DNA from: Salibacteraceae bacterium
GTDB lineage: Bacteria > Bacteroidota > Bacteroidia > Flavobacteriales_G > Salibacteraceae
DNA: 64,000 nucleotides
Direction of reading: 5' to 3'
Assembly: GCA_018401875.1 (NCBI GenBank)
Contig: JAGYJZ010000004.1
Span: 1 to 64,000 of the forward strand
The translations under genes were made by a program, and so were the position numbers. Under the pieces are notes generated by a model. It was not told where the DNA came from. It was given only the letters and a program-made list of their open reading frames with translations, and did not search any database. Below, in pieces: positions 32,317-41,245 of this stretch. The first letter of the stretch is position 1. Each line of letters opens with the position of its first letter.

Positions 32317-34737
32317 ATGAAGCCAATGGCCGCCCATTTTATCGTGATGTTTTTTCTCTGCAACACCCTTGCCACAGCGCAAGAGGTGGAACGAAAAAGC
32401 ATCCCAGCAACGCGTGCCAGCGAACGCCCCAAAATTGACGGTGAAATTGACGACCTGGTGTGGGAAACCGCTCCTGTAGCGCAAGACTTCGTGATGTTTG
32501 AACCCGAAAATGGCGGTCCAGTAAACGAAAACATGCAAACCGAAGTGCGTGTGCTGTATGACGATCACGCCATCTACATTAGCGCAAAGCTTTTTGACAG
32601 CGCACCCGATAGCATACTAAAACAACTCACCCAACGCGATACCTACAATCAAAACACCGACTGGTTTGGCTTTTTCATCAATCCTTACAACGATGGCTTG
32701 AGCGATTTCAACTTTTGGGTCACCGCAGCGGGCACACAATCTGACGCGCGCACCACACTCAACGGAGATGATTTCAGCCTCAACTCCGTTTGGAAAAGTG
32801 CGGTTAAAATCCACGATTGGGGCTGGAGCGTTGAAGTCGAAATTCCATACATCGCACTGCGATTTCCTGAAACTCCAGTCAAAGATTGGGGCATCAACTT
32901 CATGCGGAACGTGCGCAGAAACCGAAAAACTTCAACGTGGAATTTTCTCGATAAAAGTTCGGGTTATCGATTTGAATACCAATGCGGACTGCTCACCGGA
33001 ATGACGAACATTGACCCACCTGTGCGCCTTTCTGTGATGCCCTATCTATCTGCCTATGCCGATGATTTTGACGGCCAAAGCAGCTATGATGTGAATGCTG
33101 GATTGGACCTTAAATACGGCATCAACGAAAGCTTCACGCTCGACATGACGCTGATTCCAGATTTCGGTCAGGTAGCTTTTGATCAGCAGTTTTTAAACCT
33201 CTCGCCCTTCGAAAACCGCTTTGACGAAAACCGTCAGTTTTTCACCGAAGGCACGGAACTCTTCAACTTGGGCGATTTGCTCTATACGCGAAGAATAGGT
33301 GGTCGTCCGAAAAACATCCGCGGGCAAGATTTGAATTCCAACGACAGCGTTTCTATTCAGCAAGAGTTCACGCGCTTGCTCAATGCAGTAAAGGTTTCAG
33401 GCCGCACTAAAAACAATTTGGGTATTGGGGTGATGAACGCCATCACGGATGAAAATTACAGTACCCGAATTGAAGACGGAGTGGAAACACAATTGCTCAC
33501 CGAACCCCTGACGAATTACAATGTGTTGGTGGTGGACCAACGTTTCAATCGCAATTCATCCATCAGTTTTGTAAATACCAACACCCTGCGCAAGGGTGCC
33601 GACCGCGATGCAAACGTAGCTGCGCTATTATCGTCTTTCATCTCAAAATCAGGAAAGTATGTGCTGAATGTGGAAGGAAAGCAAAGCGCCATTTTCGAAG
33701 ACAACACCATAGATGATGGCTACAACGGCTGGTGGGAATTAAAAGATGTGGACGGACTTTGGCGTTGGGAAGTCGGACAATGGATTACTACCGACAACTT
33801 CGACATCAATGATTTAGGCTTTCAGCAGCGAAATAACCAACAGGTGCAGTACGCTACCCTGACGTATCGCAGCATCCAACCGAAAGGAAAGTTCAATCGG
33901 GTCGAGCATGAGCTTTCGAGTTCGTACCGCTTTTTGCAAAAGCCCTATCGCTACGAATACCTCGATTTTTTCTACCGCACATTTGGGTTGACACGAAATT
34001 TTTTCGCTACGGGAGTGGATGTTTCTGTGCGCCCAATCGACAGTTACGACTATTTCGAGCCGCGGGAATTTGGGCGCTGGTTTAAGCTTCCTCCACGCAT
34101 CGAGGGATCGACCTTTATCTCTACAGATTATCGAAAAACTATAGCCTTAGATGCACGGTTGCGCGGAGGTTACCAGTTTGATTTTGACCGATACTTCTAT
34201 TCGCTCAGACTCGCTCCTCGCTTTCGTTTGGGCGATCATTTTTTCGCGGTTGTGGAGAGCATCATCACCGACACGAGAAATGATTTTGGCTTTGTTCCAG
34301 ATACCGTGGCTGAATCCATCTTTTTTGGAAGAAGAAACACCTTTACCGTTGAAAACATCATCAACGCACAGTTTGTGCTTTCGCCCGTTTCGTCATTCAC
34401 ACTGGCTTTGCGCCATTCTTACACCGATGTAGATTACAACTCATTCTACTTGCTCGAAAACGATGGCTCGCTAACTTCAGCAGCATTATCAGGAGTGAAC
34501 GACCTCAATTTCAACACTTTTAATGTCGATTTTAAGTTTTCGTGGTGGTTTGCTCCGGCCAGCGAATTGGTGGTTTTGTATCGCAATGTGATTGCCAATG
34601 CAGGCCGAACCGTAGGTGAGAATTATTTTCAAAACCTCAACGGAACGCTTCAATCGCCCATGCAAAACAACATCTCGATTCGGCTTTCCTACTTTTTAGA
34701 TTACAACACAACGCGAAACGCGCTGAGAAGAAGTTAA
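32317..34737 (+). CDS. DUF5916 protein with CBM9-like N-terminal domain
   Basis: An 806-residue exported protein. After a signal peptide (about 1-22, ending TATAQ), residues 30-215 form a CBM9-like beta-sandwich (RPKIDGEIDDLVWETAPVAQ, YDDHAIYISAKLFD, WGWSVEVEIPYIALRF). The rest is a DUF5916 region with many amphipathic strands (for example DMTLIPDFGQVAFDQQFLNL and FFTEGTELF), compatible with an outer-membrane barrel. Sugar binding or transport is a guess. The ATG at 32317 fits both signal peptide and -7 box. It overlaps trmB convergently by 4 bases. Confidence 0.85.
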   Translation: MKPMAAHFIVMFFLCNTLATAQEVERKSIPATRASERPKIDGEIDDLVWETAPVAQDFVMFEPENGGPVNENMQTEVRVLYDDHAIYISAKLFDSAPDSILKQLTQRDTYNQNTDWFGFFINPYNDGLSDFNFWVTAAGTQSDARTTLNGDDFSLNSVWKSAVKIHDWGWSVEVEIPYIALRFPETPVKDWGINFMRNVRRNRKTSTWNFLDKSSGYRFEYQCGLLTGMTNIDPPVRLSVMPYLSAYADDFDGQSSYDVNAGLDLKYGINESFTLDMTLIPDFGQVAFDQQFLNLSPFENRFDENRQFFTEGTELFNLGDLLYTRRIGGRPKNIRGQDLNSNDSVSIQQEFTRLLNAVKVSGRTKNNLGIGVMNAITDENYSTRIEDGVETQLLTEPLTNYNVLVVDQRFNRNSSISFVNTNTLRKGADRDANVAALLSSFISKSGKYVLNVEGKQSAIFEDNTIDDGYNGWWELKDVDGLWRWEVGQWITTDNFDINDLGFQQRNNQQVQYATLTYRSIQPKGKFNRVEHELSSSYRFLQKPYRYEYLDFFYRTFGLTRNFFATGVDVSVRPIDSYDYFEPREFGRWFKLPPRIEGSTFISTDYRKTIALDARLRGGYQFDFDRYFYSLRLAPRFRLGDHFFAVVESIITDTRNDFGFVPDTVAESIFFGRRNTFTVENIINAQFVLSPVSSFTLALRHSYTDVDYNSFYLLENDGSLTSAALSGVNDLNFNTFNVDFKFSWWFAPASELVVLYRNVIANAGRTVGENYFQNLNGTLQSPMQNNISIRLSYFLDYNTTRNALRRS

Positions 34738-35441
34738 GGCTTGCTGAACGTGTAGCGCAAATACTTGATCGACTTTCCTTGGTCGAGCCACATTTGCTCA
34801 TAATAGGTGCGGATGTTCATCACCTTTTGCATGGTTTCGTCCAATTGTTGGATACCCTCTTCATACAACTTGTCTGTGTCAAACTCCTTTTCAAAACGAT
34901 AGTTGGGCCTTTCGTTGTTGAATTCAGGAATGGATTCATCCTTCGTAAATTCATACAATTCGGTACTATCTGATTTAAGGTTCAGTGTTCCGCCCGGCTT
35001 CAAAATGTGCTTGTAACGGTCAAGAAACAGCATGCTGGTGAGTCTTTTCCGTGGCTTTTCCATCTGCGGATCAGCGAACAAAATCCAAATCTCATCCACC
35101 TCATTCTCAGCAAAAAAAGAAGCAATCATGTCGATCTTAGTGCGAAGAAAGCGCACATTGGTCATGCCTTTTTCTTCTACCTCGGTGGCACCAGAAAACA
35201 TGCGTGCGCCTTTAATATCGATGCCAATAAAATTACGGTCAGGAAAGATTTCTCCCATGCCCACCGAATATTCGCCCTTGCCACAGGCCAATTCTAACAC
35301 GATGGGATTGCTGTTGCCAAACTCTTCACACCACTTGCCCTTTAATCGATAATCCTGTTTGAGAATTTCCTTGAACGGTGGCTCGAGCACGTGCGCCATT
35401 TCCTTCACTTTGGCAAACTTCTTCCGCTTGTTTTTTCCCAT
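34734..35441 (-). CDS. trmB: tRNA (guanine-N7)-methyltransferase
   Basis: A 235-residue SAM-dependent methyltransferase making m7G46 in tRNA. VLELACGKGEYSVGMGEIFP is the SAM-binding loop, FIGIDIKGARM motif II, and WILFADPQMEKPRKRL the TrmB signature (family form DPWPKKRH, here with Gln-Met for Trp-Pro, as in Bacteroidota). Length is normal. It follows the SDR gene by one base, so the two form an operon. Confidence 0.93.
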   Translation of the reverse strand: MGKNKRKKFAKVKEMAHVLEPPFKEILKQDYRLKGKWCEEFGNSNPIVLELACGKGEYSVGMGEIFPDRNFIGIDIKGARMFSGATEVEEKGMTNVRFLRTKIDMIASFFAENEVDEIWILFADPQMEKPRKRLTSMLFLDRYKHILKPGGTLNLKSDSTELYEFTKDESIPEFNNERPNYRFEKEFDTDKLYEEGIQQLDETMQKVMNIRTYYEQMWLDQGKSIKYLRYTFSKP

Positions 35442-35442
35442 G

Positions 35443-36141
35443 TTAAAAGTCTGGATTTATAGCTACCAAATCGATCTCAGAAGGCACTGTGCCGCGCTTC
35501 ATGGCTAATATTGTGGAGATCATGGCCGCGATGTCTTCCGGCTGCACAAAGTCATCCTTTGGCGCTTCCATTCCATCCCAACTCGAAGTGTTGATAGACG
35601 AAGGAAAAAAGCCTGTAACCTTTACTCCCATTGGCAAAAGTGTTTGATGCAACAATTTGTGATAACCCCAAAACGCAAACTTCGACAGGGTGTAACTGGC
35701 GCCATCAACCCGTGGTTTGCGGTTTACTACCGAACAGATGTTGAAGATATTGCCCGCCTTTTGCGCCTTAAATTGCCCGAGAAATTTTTGAGTTAGATAA
35801 AAAGGCGCGTAGAAATTTACATCCATTTGCTTTTCGAGGTGCATGGTTTCATCCAAGATGTTGTCGGGCATGTAAATCCCAACATTGTTTACCAAAACAT
35901 CCACCGTAGCGCATGATTTCAATAGCTCATCCGCATAATTTTCTACTTCTTCTTTCACCGAAAAATCGACTGCGTGGATAAGCACTTCGTTTCCTGTTTG
36001 TTGCTCAATTTCGGCTTTGGCCGCTTTCAAATCATCCATATTCCGTGCTGAAATCCACACCCGATAACCATTCGCTGAAAGCTCTTCAGCGATGCTTCTT
36101 CCCATTCCCTTCGTTGATCCTGTTACTATTGCATTTTTCAT
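35443..36141 (-). CDS. Short-chain dehydrogenase/reductase
   Basis: A protein of about 232 residues of the classical SDR family. The cofactor motif TGxxxGxG appears as TGSTKGMG near the start, NNVG (about 82-85) as the NNAG equivalent, and the catalytic S...YxxxK as S-YTLSK around 135-150 (SYTLSKFAFW). It uses NAD(P)(H); the substrate is unknown. The ATG at 36141 fits the family; the frame extends upstream to 36276 without conservation. It is the first gene of an operon with trmB. Confidence 0.88.
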   Translation of the reverse strand: MKNAIVTGSTKGMGRSIAEELSANGYRVWISARNMDDLKAAKAEIEQQTGNEVLIHAVDFSVKEEVENYADELLKSCATVDVLVNNVGIYMPDNILDETMHLEKQMDVNFYAPFYLTQKFLGQFKAQKAGNIFNICSVVNRKPRVDGASYTLSKFAFWGYHKLLHQTLLPMGVKVTGFFPSSINTSSWDGMEAPKDDFVQPEDIAAMISTILAMKRGTVPSEIDLVAINPDF

Positions 36142-36279
36142 GCGGCAAAGATGCGGAGAATCTTTGCCTTTCGCATCGGACTGATCATTGCTCAGGATTC
36201 CTATTGTTTTCATCGAAATTTCTCTGCCCGCAACTTTAATAACGTGTGGCATTATATATTTACCGTCACCTAACAAAAC

Positions 36280-36855
36280 ATGAGAGTACTTTTCATTTGC
36301 GCCATCTTAATCTCCGTTGCGGGATGCTCTTCCTCAAAAAAAGCACCTATCGAAACAGCGGTTTCTAAACCTTTGGTCGAAGAAAAAGCACCCGAACCCG
36401 TGTACGAAGAGGCACCACAAGAAATCGCTGAGAGCGAGCTTTGGCAATGGTATGATGAAGCTGACCTTCCCGATTTAGAAAGGCGCATTTCGCCCAGCGA
36501 ATTCGTGCTTTACCACTGCGAATATGCCTCGTTTTTGTCATCCTTAGGCGCCAATACAGTAGAGGTTGAGCTGCCCACTACCAATGGAATGGTGCTCTTT
36601 ATCTTAGAAAACTCCAATACGATGAACGAGGAATTGGCTGCCAAATTTCCCGATATCAAATCGTTCAAAGGAAAATCGGATGACGGGAAACTCAATGTGC
36701 GTTTAGACACAAACCAAGAAGGGTTATTTGTAGAAATTTCGGGTGTGGAAACGAAACAATTAATCTCGCCCATCTTAAAAGGAAACAAAACATTTTATGC
36801 GCTCTACGGTGAAGACGCCCTACCGAAATCACCGCGAGACCAATCATTTGACTAA
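36280..36855 (+). CDS. Lipoprotein resembling the pro-region of the adjacent protease
   Basis: A 191-residue lipoprotein (MRVLFICAILISVAGCSSSK, Cys at 16). A Glu/Pro-rich linker (about 20-60) leads to a domain (about 70-185) that matches the N-terminal pro-region of the protease encoded 6 bases downstream: TVEVELPTTNG against VVELAIPFPDG, and ELAAKFPDIKSF against ELSAKYPEIKTY, followed in both by a similar strand-rich stretch. No catalytic motif is present. The pairing suggests a membrane-tethered pro-domain acting as inhibitor or folding helper for the protease; this is inference. Confidence 0.7.
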   Translation: MRVLFICAILISVAGCSSSKKAPIETAVSKPLVEEKAPEPVYEEAPQEIAESELWQWYDEADLPDLERRISPSEFVLYHCEYASFLSSLGANTVEVELPTTNGMVLFILENSNTMNEELAAKFPDIKSFKGKSDDGKLNVRLDTNQEGLFVEISGVETKQLISPILKGNKTFYALYGEDALPKSPRDQSFD

Positions 36856-36861
36856 TAGTTT

Positions 36862-39306
36862 ATGAAACAAATCTTTACACTTGCCTTAGCATTGATGATA
36901 ACATTGGGCGCCTCGGCCCAAAACACCAGCCTGGTAGCCAACAATTCCATCAAAACAGGTTACACCTCATTTGTCTTTGAACTAGACGAACCCTCGTATC
37001 AAGCGCAGCTGAGCAATGCCCCACTCGAGAAAAATTCGCAAAAAAATCAAGTCGTAGAGCTTGCCATTCCGTTTCCCGATGGCTCCTTGAAAACGGCAAC
37101 CGTAGTTGAGAGTCCAATTATGGCTGCTGAGCTTTCAGCGAAATACCCAGAAATCAAAACCTACAAAGTAGAAGGCGATGATTTCTTCGGCAGATTGGGA
37201 TTTACTTCGAAAGGCTTTCACGGCATTCTGTTCACATCAGAAGGAACGATTTACATCGACCCAATTGGCGCACAAACGGGTGTTTATCACGCCTATAACC
37301 GCAAAGACTACATGGCTTTTTATTCAAACACTAAAGGCCACCAATGCTTGGTGGAAGATGAATACACCGACATGCAAGAAGTGATTCCGCACATCAAAGA
37401 AATGAGCAACCGAACCGGTGAGGAGTTGCGCACGTACCGATTGGCCTTAGCATGCACCGGAGAATACACACAGTTTCACGGAGGAACAGTGCAAGGTGCA
37501 CTCAGCGCAATGGTAGTGAGCATGAATCGCGTAAATGGCGTGTATGAAAAAGACTTTTCCATCACTATGGAAATTATTGGCAACAACGACCAAATCATCT
37601 TTTTAGACCCGAACAGCGACCCTTATACCAACAACAGTGGTGGAGCCATGCTCAACCAAAATCAAACCACAGTAGACAACATTATTGGCTCATCCAACTA
37701 TGATATCGGACACGTGTTTAGCACCGGTGGCGGTGGTGTAGCGCAGCTTGGCTCTGTTTGCGGAGGCGGCAAGGCCCGAGGTGTTACCGGAGGCGGCTCT
37801 CCAACAGGAGATCCATTCGATATTGATTACGTGGCCCACGAAATAGGGCATCAATTTGGCGCGAATCACACCCAAAACAATGATTGTAACCGTGTGGCAA
37901 GTGCAGCCTACGAACCGGGAAGCGCATCAACCATTATGGGCTACGCAGGAATATGTGCCCCCAATTTGCAGAACAATTCTGACGATTATTTCCACGCTGG
38001 ATCATACAATGAGGTTGTGGCATTCAGTCAGTTTGGCTTCGGAAACACCTGCGCCACAGCTACTAACACGGGCAATACGCCTCCGGTAGTCACCGTAACC
38101 GAAATTGTGCATACCATTCCGAGAGAAACCCCTTTCGTATTGAGGGGAAGCGCTACTGACATTGACGATGACAACATCACGTACTGCTGGGAACAAATGG
38201 ACTTAGGTCCTTCAGGCGATCCAAACGCACCTGTTGGAAATGCACCCATCTTCAGGTCGTGGAACCCACTAGCAAATGGCGAACGCACTTTTCCACTGTT
38301 AACGAGCATCATTGCAAACTCAACGGTGATGGGAGAAACGTATCCAACGTATTCACGAGGACTGACATTCAGGTTGACTGCTCGCGACAACAACAACGCA
38401 GGTGGCGGCATCGACTTTGACGAAGTAGATATGAATGTTGATGGCAATAAAGGTCCTTTTCTAGTGACCTCGCCCGCTCAAAACGAACAAGTAGAAGCAG
38501 GTACCTACTACACCGTAACATGGGACGTAGCACAAACAGACCAATCGCCCATTAACTGCCAATCGGTAAATATTTATTTGTGCGTGGGCAGCGGATTGTT
38601 CATTTCTGATACGTTAGCCGAAGGCGTTCCAAACAACGGCAGCTACACCGTTCAAATGCCAAATGCCAATGGCGCAGGACGCAGAATTCGCGTTGAAGCA
38701 GCCGACAATGTGTTCTTTAACCTCAATCCAGGAATCTTTCAAATAGTACCCCAAACAGCCATCGAAGGGGCAGAAATTGTGCTGGAATTAACGCCCGATT
38801 TTGGCAACAACTCACTTGACCTTACTTGGAATGATGACATTACCAATGAAGTAAACTGGCGTGTAGATCGTGCAGAAAATAACTCAGGGAACTTCTCGCT
38901 GATCGCAACGCTGCCGGGAAATTCTACTGCTTACTCTGATACTACTGCAGTGATGAACGGAATTCCTTACACCTATCGCGTGTATGCTTCAAACTCGGTT
39001 GGAAACTCATCATTCAGCAATGAAGTAAATTATTCGGGAGTGGGAATAGATGAGCGCGCAGATCAATCGAACATCAAAATCTACCCAAACCCGAGTTCTG
39101 AAGTGTTGTTTATTCAACTGGACCAAGGACTGTTGGCTACTCGGGCAACTGTTTACAATAGTCTAAGTCAAATTGAGCAGATTATTGAGCTAAAAAATAG
39201 CGGAACACACCAACTCGACATCCGTAAGTTGCCTGCCGGATTCTACTTTCTGTCTGTAGAGACAAACCTCGGAGTGAAAACCATTCCTTTCCAAGCGATA
39301 GATTAG
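36862..39306 (+). CDS. Reprolysin-like (M12B) zinc metalloprotease with T9SS domain
   Basis: An 814-residue secreted protease. Signal peptide 1-19; pro-region about 20-185; catalytic domain about 190-395 with zinc motif HEIGHQFGANH (His326, Glu327, His330, His336) and a Met-turn (STIMGYAG). Beta domains follow, with a fibronectin type III-like domain at about 645-725 (TYRVYASNSVGNSSFSNEV), and a T9SS type A sorting domain fills the last 80 residues (IKIYPNPSSEVLF ... GFYFLSV). It probably degrades extracellular protein. The upstream lipoprotein gene, 6 bases away, encodes a relative of its pro-region. Confidence 0.9.
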   Translation: MKQIFTLALALMITLGASAQNTSLVANNSIKTGYTSFVFELDEPSYQAQLSNAPLEKNSQKNQVVELAIPFPDGSLKTATVVESPIMAAELSAKYPEIKTYKVEGDDFFGRLGFTSKGFHGILFTSEGTIYIDPIGAQTGVYHAYNRKDYMAFYSNTKGHQCLVEDEYTDMQEVIPHIKEMSNRTGEELRTYRLALACTGEYTQFHGGTVQGALSAMVVSMNRVNGVYEKDFSITMEIIGNNDQIIFLDPNSDPYTNNSGGAMLNQNQTTVDNIIGSSNYDIGHVFSTGGGGVAQLGSVCGGGKARGVTGGGSPTGDPFDIDYVAHEIGHQFGANHTQNNDCNRVASAAYEPGSASTIMGYAGICAPNLQNNSDDYFHAGSYNEVVAFSQFGFGNTCATATNTGNTPPVVTVTEIVHTIPRETPFVLRGSATDIDDDNITYCWEQMDLGPSGDPNAPVGNAPIFRSWNPLANGERTFPLLTSIIANSTVMGETYPTYSRGLTFRLTARDNNNAGGGIDFDEVDMNVDGNKGPFLVTSPAQNEQVEAGTYYTVTWDVAQTDQSPINCQSVNIYLCVGSGLFISDTLAEGVPNNGSYTVQMPNANGAGRRIRVEAADNVFFNLNPGIFQIVPQTAIEGAEIVLELTPDFGNNSLDLTWNDDITNEVNWRVDRAENNSGNFSLIATLPGNSTAYSDTTAVMNGIPYTYRVYASNSVGNSSFSNEVNYSGVGIDERADQSNIKIYPNPSSEVLFIQLDQGLLATRATVYNSLSQIEQIIELKNSGTHQLDIRKLPAGFYFLSVETNLGVKTIPFQAID

Positions 39307-39331
39307 TGCCTTTTGCTTTCTTTGATGCCAG

Positions 39332-40255
39332 ATGGAAAGCGAAACGGTTTTAGTTGCTCCCTTGCATTGGGGTTTAGGTCACGCTACTCGATGCATCCCC
39401 ATTATTGAGCAGCAGTTAGAGCGGGGTAATCGCGTGATCATCGTGGCCTCTGGCGGGCCAAAAGCTTTACTCGAAGATCGTTTCAAGTCGTGCGCATTCA
39501 TTGAAATTCCGTTCATGCTCATTACCTATCCGAAAGATGGCAGCATGGTGCGCCATTTCTTCGTTCGCGGACCGCAGCTCGTGCTCAGCATTTGGCGCGA
39601 ACACCTCCATTTGAAAAAGCTAATCACAAAACACGGCATTGACGTGGTTATTTCTGACGCGCGCTTTGGACTTTGGAATAAGACTGTAAAAAGCATTTTT
39701 ATTACCCATCAAGTCCAGATCAAGAGTCCGGTTTTTCAATCGTTGATCAATGGATTAAACCGCTGGGTTATGAATCGCTTTGACGAAGTGTGGATTCCTG
39801 ATTACGAGAAAAAGCCCGGATTGGCAGGCGAACTTTCGCACCCCAAGAAAATGCCGTTGCGCTATTCGTACATCGGTCCGCTCAGTCGATTCAAGCATCC
39901 GCTTAAGCTTAAAAGTGAAAACAACAACGTTGTAGTATTAATCAGCGGACCAGAACCACAGCGCAGCTTGTTCGAAAAGCAAATGAGCAAACGCTTTGAA
40001 AACAGCGACCAACAGGTGTTAATTTTATCTGGAAAACCCGACAAACCAAACAAATTAGAACGAGAAAATATCACGGTTGTAAATCACTTGAGCGACCAAC
40101 AGCTGCTCGATGAACTGAAGGCAGCCAAATTAGTAATCGCTCGAAGTGGCTATTCGACCATAATGGATTTTCACGTGCTCGGAATAAAAGCAGAATTTAT
40201 ATCCACACCAGGCCAAACCGAGCAAGAATATCTAATGCAGTTGCACAGCCCTTAA
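39332..40255 (+). CDS. MurG-like glycosyltransferase, C-terminus apparently shortened
   Basis: A 307-residue GT-B enzyme. LVAPLHWGLGHATRCIPI is the N-terminal Gly-loop, followed by the acceptor half; RSGYSTIMDF and STPGQTEQEY are the donor-binding motifs. Homologues I recall run some 30-50 residues further after TEQEYL, so the final helices may be missing. It ends within 4 bases of the convergent GSCFA gene's stop, and the last codons (LHSP) look arbitrary. Substrate unknown; it could be inactive. Confidence 0.75.
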   Translation: MESETVLVAPLHWGLGHATRCIPIIEQQLERGNRVIIVASGGPKALLEDRFKSCAFIEIPFMLITYPKDGSMVRHFFVRGPQLVLSIWREHLHLKKLITKHGIDVVISDARFGLWNKTVKSIFITHQVQIKSPVFQSLINGLNRWVMNRFDEVWIPDYEKKPGLAGELSHPKKMPLRYSYIGPLSRFKHPLKLKSENNNVVVLISGPEPQRSLFEKQMSKRFENSDQQVLILSGKPDKPNKLERENITVVNHLSDQQLLDELKAAKLVIARSGYSTIMDFHVLGIKAEFISTPGQTEQEYLMQLHSP

Positions 40256-41238
40256 AGCTGATATTCTCGAAACCGTTCTCGTTCTTCGGTCAAACTGAGC
40301 TGAGGATAAGCCTTTTCGAGTTGCTCGATGATTTCGAGTTGCTTTTTTAGAAAGCGCTGAAAAGAGTTGCTCTCTGGATCGATCGGTCGGTGCGAAGCCG
40401 CTTGAATCACCGCTGAAATTTCCTTGCAAATGATGCGCGTTTCATCGGAGAAAAAACTCGTTTGAAACTTTTGCCAGACGTACTCTATGGCCTGAGGACT
40501 CGGATGCAGCATGTCGGTAGCGTAAAACCGATAATCTCGTAAATCGTCCATCATCAGTTCATAGGCTGGAAAATAATGGCACGATTCAAACTCGTCTACT
40601 ACGGAATGCACCGCACTAGTCAACTGCGCTTTGCTGCGCTGGTTTTCGATTGCCCCATCTTTCCAATGGCGCACAGGGCTTACCGTGAAAACGATGTTTG
40701 CATTTAATTTTTTGGCCTTAAAAAACTCAGGGATATGCCGCAGTATCAAGTGCGCCTCTTGTTGTGTTAAAAGCCTTTTGGAAAACTCTTTGTTCGGGAT
40801 TTTATGACAGTTTGCTACGATGCGCTGTTGCTCCTTATGCTCATATACCCATGCCGAACCCAGCGTAATGAAAACTACATCAGAGTGCAGAAGCTGTTTC
40901 CTGCCAAGTGCCAATGCTTCATTGATCGCCTCAAGCGTTGCTTCTTTGTTTTGACTATTAAATCTTCCGTGATGATCTAAACTTACCCAGTGATCGCCTG
41001 ATAGCAAAAGCTCGTTCTCAGTATAAGGTCTTTCATTCAACATGCGCTCAAGGGCGTTCATGATGGAGAATGGATTAAATAAAATACCAAATGGATTGAC
41101 CAAGGTGTTCATCTTAACCCCAGACAACAGCGAACCCATATTCTCGGCAAAACACGACCCGATCATCGTGATTGTTGAGCGATGATTGACGTCAAAAGCG
41201 AAGTCAGGCGCCTCTATTTCAGTGCGAAACGGTTCCAT
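40252..41238 (-). CDS. GSCFA-domain protein
   Basis: A protein of about 328 residues carrying the name-giving motif GSCFAENMG close to the N-terminus (TMIGSCFAENMGSLLSG). It then shows SGDHWVSLDHHGRFN, VFITLGSAWVYEH and FTVSPVRHWKDG, and DMLHPSPQAIEYVW, which together resemble SGNH-hydrolase blocks (Ser/Cys region, Gly, Asn/Ser, DxxH). It may be an esterase. I chose the ATG at 41238, just after the histidine kinase stop; 41262 is also open. Last gene of the rr-hk-gscfa cluster. Confidence 0.85.
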   Translation of the reverse strand: MEPFRTEIEAPDFAFDVNHRSTITMIGSCFAENMGSLLSGVKMNTLVNPFGILFNPFSIMNALERMLNERPYTENELLLSGDHWVSLDHHGRFNSQNKEATLEAINEALALGRKQLLHSDVVFITLGSAWVYEHKEQQRIVANCHKIPNKEFSKRLLTQQEAHLILRHIPEFFKAKKLNANIVFTVSPVRHWKDGAIENQRSKAQLTSAVHSVVDEFESCHYFPAYELMMDDLRDYRFYATDMLHPSPQAIEYVWQKFQTSFFSDETRIICKEISAVIQAASHRPIDPESNSFQRFLKKQLEIIEQLEKAYPQLSLTEERERFREYQL

Positions 41239-41245
41239 AATGCGC

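Noticed and set aside
36862-39306. Toxin-like reading of the M12B protease
   Set aside because: The zinc motif and T9SS domain are typical of secreted degradative proteases; nothing suggests a toxin delivery system.
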